Assembly (NCBI RefSeq): GCF_011440375.1
Contig: NZ_JAAOIR010000001.1
Coordinates: 248,001 to 312,000, forward strand
Length of the DNA stretch: 64,000 bases
DNA from: Halorubellus sp. JP-L1
GTDB lineage: Archaea > Halobacteriota > Halobacteria > Halobacteriales > Natrialbaceae
Direction of reading: 5' to 3'
Shown here: in pieces, positions 59,338-64,000 of the stretch
Layout of the letters: the number at the start of each line of letters is the position of its first letter
How positions within the stretch are numbered: position 1 is the stretch's first letter
Position numbers and translations under genes: made by a program
Notes under the pieces: generated by a model
What the model was told of the DNA's origin: nothing
Database searches by the model: none
The model's input: the letters and a program-made list of their open reading frames with translations, nothing else

Positions 59338-60063
59338 ATGATTTCACTGGACGAAGCGGTGACGGCGCGACTGGAGTCCCACGGCACGCGGTTCGAGGTC
59401 CTCGTGGACCCGGACGCGGCCCTGGAGATCAAGCGCGGCGAGTTCGACGGCGACCTCGAGGACGTCATCGCGGCGGAGGACGTCTACGAGAACGCGAGCC
59501 GCGGCGACCGGCCCGCAGAGGCGGACCTGGAGGAGGTGTTCGGGACGACGGACCCGATGGAGATCATCCCGGAAGTCATCGAGCGCGGCGAGATCCAGAT
59601 CACGGCCGAGCAGCGCCGCGAGATGCAGGAACAGAAGCACAAGCAGCTCGTGAACCAGATCGCGCGGAACGCGGTGAACCCCCAGATGGACGACGCGCCG
59701 CATCCGCCGGACCGCATCGAGAGCGCGCTCGAGGAGGCGGGGTTCCAGGTCGACCCGATGGAGCCCGTGGAGAGTCAGGTCGACGACGCGCTCGAGCAGC
59801 TCCGCCCGATCATCCCGATCCGGTTCGACGAAGTGACGGTCGCGGTGAAGGTGCCCGCCGACTACGCGGGGAGCGCGCAGGCGAAGATCCGCCAGTACGG
59901 CGACCTCTCCGAGGAGGAGTGGACGAACGACGGCGGGTGGGTGGGCGTCCTGACGTTCCCGGCGGGGATGCAGAACGACTTCTACGACATGGTGAACGAC
60001 GTCACGAGCGGGCAGGCCGAGACCCAGATCGTGAAGGACGAGGACGACATCAAGACGCGCTAG
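59338..60063 (+). CDS. ribosome maturation protein SBDS
   Basis: 241 residues. Three-domain SBDS: VLVDPDAALEIKRGEFDGDL at the start, RREMQEQKHKQLVNQIARNA (about 105) and RPIIPIRFDEVTVAVKVPAD, then GWVGVLTFPAGMQNDFYDMV. It clears aIF6 from the 50S subunit. Position after psmA is conserved in archaea. A small membrane protein gene begins one base after its stop. Confidence 0.93.
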   Translation: MISLDEAVTARLESHGTRFEVLVDPDAALEIKRGEFDGDLEDVIAAEDVYENASRGDRPAEADLEEVFGTTDPMEIIPEVIERGEIQITAEQRREMQEQKHKQLVNQIARNAVNPQMDDAPHPPDRIESALEEAGFQVDPMEPVESQVDDALEQLRPIIPIRFDEVTVAVKVPADYAGSAQAKIRQYGDLSEEEWTNDGGWVGVLTFPAGMQNDFYDMVNDVTSGQAETQIVKDEDDIKTR

Positions 60064-60064
60064 C

Positions 60065-60613
60065 ATGGGCGAGCGCGTCGACGTCCTCGCGTACGACGAA
60101 CCCGCGTCGCTCTCGCCGGAAGACCGGAAGCGACGACGGATGGTGTCGCTGGCGACGGCCGTGGTCGCGACTGTCCTGCTCGCCGTCGGGCTCGTGCGGG
60201 GACGACTGTTGCTCGCGGCCATCGGCGCGGCGGTGGCCGTCGCGGTGAGCGCCCTCCTGTTCGGCTTCGACGCCGAACTGGAGACGACGTACCGGACCGT
60301 GGAGGCCGGTCGCGGGAGCGAGATCGTGCGAGCGCACGAGGTCGAGGCCCGCAAGCGCTCGCAGCTGCGGACGGCGCTCGTCGTCGTGCTCGCCGGGGGC
60401 GTCACCGCCTACGGGATCTTCCGGGGATCGCTCTTGCTCTCGATCGTCGCCGGTGGCAGCGTCGCCGGGCTCGGTGTCTTCCTCGGTGGCGACCCCCATC
60501 TGCCGCGGGTCGTCGAGGCGGACGTCGACCGTGACCGAGCGAGGAGCATGTTCGACCTCGAACAGGACGCGGATCGGGACGGGCCCCGCGACGATAGGCT
60601 CGGCGAACGCTAG
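60065..60613 (+). CDS. small membrane protein next to SBDS
   Basis: 182 residues. Four hydrophobic segments at about 28-45, 48-68, 102-120 and 122-142, with a charged loop ETTYRTVEAGRGSEIVRAHE between pairs. ATG 60065 begins 1 base after the SBDS stop, so it is co-transcribed. Two internal halves look alike (each a helix pair). Function unknown. Confidence 0.6.
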   Translation: MGERVDVLAYDEPASLSPEDRKRRRMVSLATAVVATVLLAVGLVRGRLLLAAIGAAVAVAVSALLFGFDAELETTYRTVEAGRGSEIVRAHEVEARKRSQLRTALVVVLAGGVTAYGIFRGSLLLSIVAGGSVAGLGVFLGGDPHLPRVVEADVDRDRARSMFDLEQDADRDGPRDDRLGER

Positions 60614-60716
60614 CGGCGTTCGACGTCGTCGCCGGTGATTGCTCGAAGAGGAAAGATCGCGAATGGAGGAAGAGGAGGGTTCTGTCGGTCGATTTGTCGG
60701 TCGGTCGCGTGCTCGA

Positions 60717-61052
60717 TTATCCCTTCCGGAAGCCGAGCAGGAACCCACCGGTGAAGCCCGCGCCGATGGAGAGCGTGGAGAGGATGGTCTGGACCCACGA
60801 CGGCGGGGCGCCCGAGGCAGCGTCCTGACTCGCTTGCAGGAAGCCGTTCGACAGCTTCTCCCAGTCCACGGTGAGGATGCCGCGGGATTCGAGGAACTTG
60901 AACAGCGCCAGTTCGAGGCCGACGATGACGGCGATGATCTTCGCGATCTTCTTCGCGGCGAACCCGATGATGCCACCGATGACGCCACCGGTCCCGAATT
61001 CGATGCCCAGTTGCTTGGGGTCTATTTGCAGTTGCAGGGCGATTGGGTCCAT
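60717..61052 (-). CDS. FUN14-family membrane protein
   Basis: 111 residues. IEFGTGGVIGGIIGFAAKKI at about 18-37, AKIIAVIVGLELALFKFLES, and near the end SIGAGFTGGFLLGFRKG are FUN14 hallmarks. The family is widespread in archaea and mitochondria; in archaea function unknown. Start ATG 61052 with CCTTATGG (about 61074-61081, minus strand) at leaderless distance. Confidence 0.85.
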   Translation of the reverse strand: MDPIALQLQIDPKQLGIEFGTGGVIGGIIGFAAKKIAKIIAVIVGLELALFKFLESRGILTVDWEKLSNGFLQASQDAASGAPPSWVQTILSTLSIGAGFTGGFLLGFRKG

Positions 61053-61285
61053 ACCCCCTTGTCCTCGCCGCCGCCATAAGGCGTTTGTGGCGTGAGTCGA
61101 CGGCCGCCTGACGCGACCGGACTGGTGGTGGGGGTCGCGGGGACGGATTGAAGGGTGGGCGTCCCCTACGTTGAGGCATGATTCGCGCAATCGAGGTGGC
61201 GGCCGGCCCTGCTTGAGATGCGAGGCGAACACGTCGACGCGACGGCGCGAGTAGCGTGGCGTCTACGACGGGCGGAGGTGGGTCG

Positions 61286-62587
61286 ATGACGCGGGCTGTG
61301 GTCGCGAAGCGCGTCGACTCGGGAACGGCGTCGCTCGAGGAGATCCGTGACCTCGCCGAGGCGGCGGGGTACGACGTCGTCGGCGAGGTCACGCAGACGC
61401 GAAAAGAGGACCCCGCCATGCACTTCGGGGAGGGGAAGGCCGACGAGCTCGCGGCGACGGTCCGTGCGAGCGACGCGAGCGTCGTCATCTTCGACAACAG
61501 CCTCGGGCCGTACCAGACGTACAACCTCGGCGGGAAGCTCCCCGAGGGCGTCGAGTTGCTCGACCGGTTCACGCTCATCCTCGAGATCTTCGGGCAGCGG
61601 GCACAGACCCGGAAGGCCCAGTTACAGGTCGAGCTCGCCGAGCTCCGGTACGAGCTCCCGCGCGCGGAGGCGAAGACGAGTCTCGCGAAGCGCGACGAGC
61701 ACCCGGGGTTCATGGGGCTCGGGGAGTACGACGAGAGTCGCGAGCAGGACATCAAGAACCAGATCTCGCGCATCAGGGACGAGCTCGAGCGAATCGAGCA
61801 GACCGAGCAGTCCCGCCGCGAGCGACGCCGACAGTCCGGGTTCGACCTGGTCGCATTGGCGGGGTACACGAACGCGGGGAAGTCGACGCTCCTGCGTCGG
61901 CTGGCGGTCGACCACGACGTCGACGAGAACGACGACCTCCACCCTGACCTGGACACGACCGCGGAGAGCCAGAACCAGTTGTTCACGACGCTCGGAACGA
62001 CGACGCGTCGCGCGGACGTCGACGGCCGGGACGTGCTCCTGACGGACACGGTCGGGTTCATCTCGGACCTGCCCCACTGGCTCGTGGAGTCGTTCAAGTC
62101 GACGCTCGACTCCGTCTACCGCGCGGACCTCGTGCTCCTCGTCGTGGACGTGAGCGAGGACGTGGAGGCGATCCGCGAGAAGCTCGTGACGTGTCACGAC
62201 ACGCTCTACGAGCGCAACGAGGCGCCGATCGTGACGGTCCTGAACAAGACCGACCTCGTCGACGACCGGGAACTGGAGCGAAAGCGCGAGGCCATCTCGG
62301 CGCTCGCACCGAACCCCGTGGCGGTATCGGGCAAGGAGGGCCTGAACCTGGAGGCGCTCGAGGCCCGCATCGTCGAGGAACTCCCGGACTGGCAGCGCGA
62401 GCGGCTCGTGCTCCCGATGACGGAGGACACGATGAGCGTCGTGTCGTGGCTGCACGACGAGGCGAACGTCGACGACGTGGAGTACGGCGACGACGACGTC
62501 GTCGTGGACTTCGAGGCACGGCCGGCGGTCGTCGAGCAGGCGCGCTCGCGGGCGGCGGAGCTGGGGGCGGTCGAGGGCGCCGTCTGA
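61286..62587 (+). CDS. hflX: GTPase HflX
   Basis: 433 residues. N-terminal HflX domain with FGEGKADELAATVRASDAS, FDNSLGPYQTYNLGGKLP, then LDRFTLILEIFGQRAQTRKA. GTPase motifs: G1 GYTNAGKSTLLRRL, G3 LTDTVGFISDLPHWL, G4 VLNKTDLVD. Binds ribosomes, with a splitting or rescue role after stress. Start ATG 61286 with GGAGGTG at 61274-61280, a good Shine-Dalgarno, which is unusual among the mainly leaderless genes here. A 23-codon ORF (61218-61289) overlaps the start. Confidence 0.93.
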   Translation: MTRAVVAKRVDSGTASLEEIRDLAEAAGYDVVGEVTQTRKEDPAMHFGEGKADELAATVRASDASVVIFDNSLGPYQTYNLGGKLPEGVELLDRFTLILEIFGQRAQTRKAQLQVELAELRYELPRAEAKTSLAKRDEHPGFMGLGEYDESREQDIKNQISRIRDELERIEQTEQSRRERRRQSGFDLVALAGYTNAGKSTLLRRLAVDHDVDENDDLHPDLDTTAESQNQLFTTLGTTTRRADVDGRDVLLTDTVGFISDLPHWLVESFKSTLDSVYRADLVLLVVDVSEDVEAIREKLVTCHDTLYERNEAPIVTVLNKTDLVDDRELERKREAISALAPNPVAVSGKEGLNLEALEARIVEELPDWQRERLVLPMTEDTMSVVSWLHDEANVDDVEYGDDDVVVDFEARPAVVEQARSRAAELGAVEGAV

Positions 62588-62664
62588 ATCGCCTTTCCGG
62601 CCGAGTCGCTTTGCGGTCCGAACGATTCTACTGCTTTTTGTACGAGGGCGCGCAAGCGACGGGC

Positions 62665-63903
62665 ATGAAGACGATCAAGGACAGCGTGCACGACCACATC
62701 GAGGTCGGTGGCGTCGCGCGCGACCTCCTGGACACGCCGGCGGTCCAGCGGCTCCGCCATATCGTCCAGCTCGGGACGTCGTCGCTCGTGTATCCGAGCG
62801 CGAACCACACGCGCTTCGAGCACAGCCTCGGCGTGTACCACCTGGCGTGCGAGGCGCTCGAGCACCTCGGCGTCGAGGGCCGGAACGCCAAGCGCGTGAA
62901 GGCGGCGGCGCTCCTGCACGACGTCGGGCACGGGCCGTTCAGTCACAACCTCGAACCGCTCACGCATCGACGGACGGGGAAGTACCACGACGACGTCCAC
63001 GAGCTGTTCGAGCGCGGCGAGGTCGGCGCGGTCCTGAAGTCCCACGACCTGTCGCCGGCTCGCGTCGCGGACCTCGTCGCGGGCGACGGGAAGTACGGCC
63101 AGATCGTCTCCGGCGAACTCGACGTCGACCGGATGGACTACCTCGTCCGGGACGCCCATCACACGGGCGTGCCGTACGGGACTATCGACCACGGGCGGCT
63201 CGTTCGCGAGTTGACGTTCGACGCGGACGACGACCTCGTGCTCGACGAGGGGAACGTCCAGACTGCGGAGAGCCTGCTCGTGGCGCGAGCGTTGATGATC
63301 CCGACGGTGTACAACCATCACGTGACGCGGATCTCGAAGACGATGCTGCGGCGGGCCGCCGAACGGTTGCTGGAGTCGACGGACGTGGACGCCGAAGCGC
63401 TCCGCCGGATGGACGACCCGGGGTTCCTCGTCGCGCTCCGGAACGAATCCGAGACTGCCGAGTTCGCGCGCCGGTTCGACGAGCGCGACCTCCACAAGCG
63501 CGCGCTCTGGGCGGAACTCGAGGAGACGCCCGCGAGCTTGCTCGAACTCGATCACGCGGACGTCCGCGGGTACGAACTCGAAATTGCGGAGCGTACGGGT
63601 GTGGACGAGACGGACGTCGTCCTCGACGTTCCCGGCGAGCCGTCGATGACGGAGTCGTCGACGCGCGTGCTCGTGAACGGCGAGGCGCGAGTGCTCCACG
63701 AGCAGTCGCCGCTCGTGGACGCGCTCCGGGCGGCGAACCGCGCGCAGTGGCGCCTCGGCGTGTACGCGCCCGCCGGTAAGACGGACGCGGTCGGGTCGGC
63801 GGCGGCGGACGTCCTCGGCCTCGACCTCGACGGCGCGCTCGTGACGGAGGTCCGCACCGGGTTGCAGGAGACGCTCGGGTCGTTCGGTGGTGGTGGGTCG
63901 TGA
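62665..63903 (+). CDS. HD-domain phosphohydrolase
   Basis: 412 residues, SAMHD1/dGTPase-like HD fold. KDSVHDHIEVGGVARDLLDT, HTRFEHSLGVYHLACEALEH, AALLHDVGHGPFSHNLEP with the HD pair and QIVSGELDVDRMDYLVRD. Bacterial and archaeal relatives hydrolyse nucleotides. ATG 62665. Stop overlaps the GTG of the next gene (GTGA), so the amidohydrolase is co-translated with it. Confidence 0.85.
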   Translation: MKTIKDSVHDHIEVGGVARDLLDTPAVQRLRHIVQLGTSSLVYPSANHTRFEHSLGVYHLACEALEHLGVEGRNAKRVKAAALLHDVGHGPFSHNLEPLTHRRTGKYHDDVHELFERGEVGAVLKSHDLSPARVADLVAGDGKYGQIVSGELDVDRMDYLVRDAHHTGVPYGTIDHGRLVRELTFDADDDLVLDEGNVQTAESLLVARALMIPTVYNHHVTRISKTMLRRAAERLLESTDVDAEALRRMDDPGFLVALRNESETAEFARRFDERDLHKRALWAELEETPASLLELDHADVRGYELEIAERTGVDETDVVLDVPGEPSMTESSTRVLVNGEARVLHEQSPLVDALRAANRAQWRLGVYAPAGKTDAVGSAAADVLGLDLDGALVTEVRTGLQETLGSFGGGGS

Positions 63904-64000
63904 CCGCGGAGACGATCGAGGGCACGATCCTCCGCGGCCCCGAGTTCGAGGCGATCCGGGGTCGGGTCGTCGTCGAGGACGGCACCATTCGAGCGGTCGA
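63900..64000 (+). CDS. amidohydrolase family protein, N-terminal fragment
   Basis: The frame opens at GTG 63900 and runs off the window after 33 codons: MTAETIEGTILRGPEF then GRVVVEDGTIRAV. The pattern of an early strand with VVVEDGTIRAVE is the start of the composite beta-sandwich of metal-dependent amidohydrolases (dihydroorotase, imidazolonepropionase, guanine deaminase type). It overlaps the HD gene stop and so is in that operon. Substrate undetermined. Confidence 0.65.
   Translation, partial: MTAETIEGTILRGPEFEAIRGRVVVEDGTIRAV

Overview
The window comes from a haloarchaeon (class Halobacteria). The evidence is high-GC DNA, very acidic proteins, many leaderless genes with a TATA box about 27 bases before the start codon, a class II tRNA-Leu without encoded CCA, and archaeal families: Nop5/fibrillarin, RNase P proteins Pop5 and Rpp30, proteasome alpha, SBDS, DacZ, archaeal MAT, haloarchaeal GshA, HTH_10 regulators and Tat lipoproteins. 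The species cannot be named from the sequence.

Layout. 0-18.4 kb: end of an MFS transporter, then livHMGF (branched-chain amino acid type ABC transporter without its binding protein), a MaoC hydratase, an ACMSD-type amidohydrolase, an alpha/beta hydrolase, an enoyl-CoA hydratase/isomerase with a PaaG-like Asp, a queuosine-precursor transporter, a PaaI-like thioesterase, an APC permease-UspA pair, a large histidine kinase, an HTH_10 regulator and divergent paaABCD. The PaaD zinc ribbon is a separate 56-residue gene. Several of these genes would fit aromatic (phenylacetyl-CoA) catabolism. 18.4-21.8 kb: three tandem 49-bp hairpin repeats, then an AT-richer island with a winged-helix gene and two soluble PAS histidine kinases. 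21.8-27 kb: a divergent protein that looks like a PCNA-fold sliding clamp, a DUF7331-like small protein, nop5-flpA, gshA, a winged-helix regulator and coaD. 27-31 kb: a TFB-like protein, a sulfatase-superfamily enzyme, tRNA-Leu(UAG) with two partial 3'-end copies downstream, and a dacZ-MscS operon. 31-46 kb: housekeeping genes (purD, cysteine synthase, thiI, metK), a DUF255 thioredoxin-domain protein followed by a second set of hairpin repeats, an HTTM protein and paired Tat lipoproteins. 46-53 kb: CYTH protein, FKBP isomerase with a thermosome-like GGM tract, MazG-like protein, geranylgeranyl-reductase-type flavoprotein, RAD55-like and MinD-like proteins, pyrBI and a 35-residue membrane microprotein. 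53-64 kb: TIM-barrel-like protein, Nudix, DJ-1, then an archaeal information-processing block (RNA-binding protein, Rpp30, methyltransferase, Pop5, PsmA, SBDS, membrane protein), FUN14, HflX, an HD hydrolase and the start of an amidohydrolase.

Strongest unusual signals: the triplicated hairpin repeat family at two unrelated loci, the PCNA-like clamp paralogue, the split PaaD, the dacZ-mscS operon, the tRNA 3'-end copies and the kinase-bearing AT-rich island.
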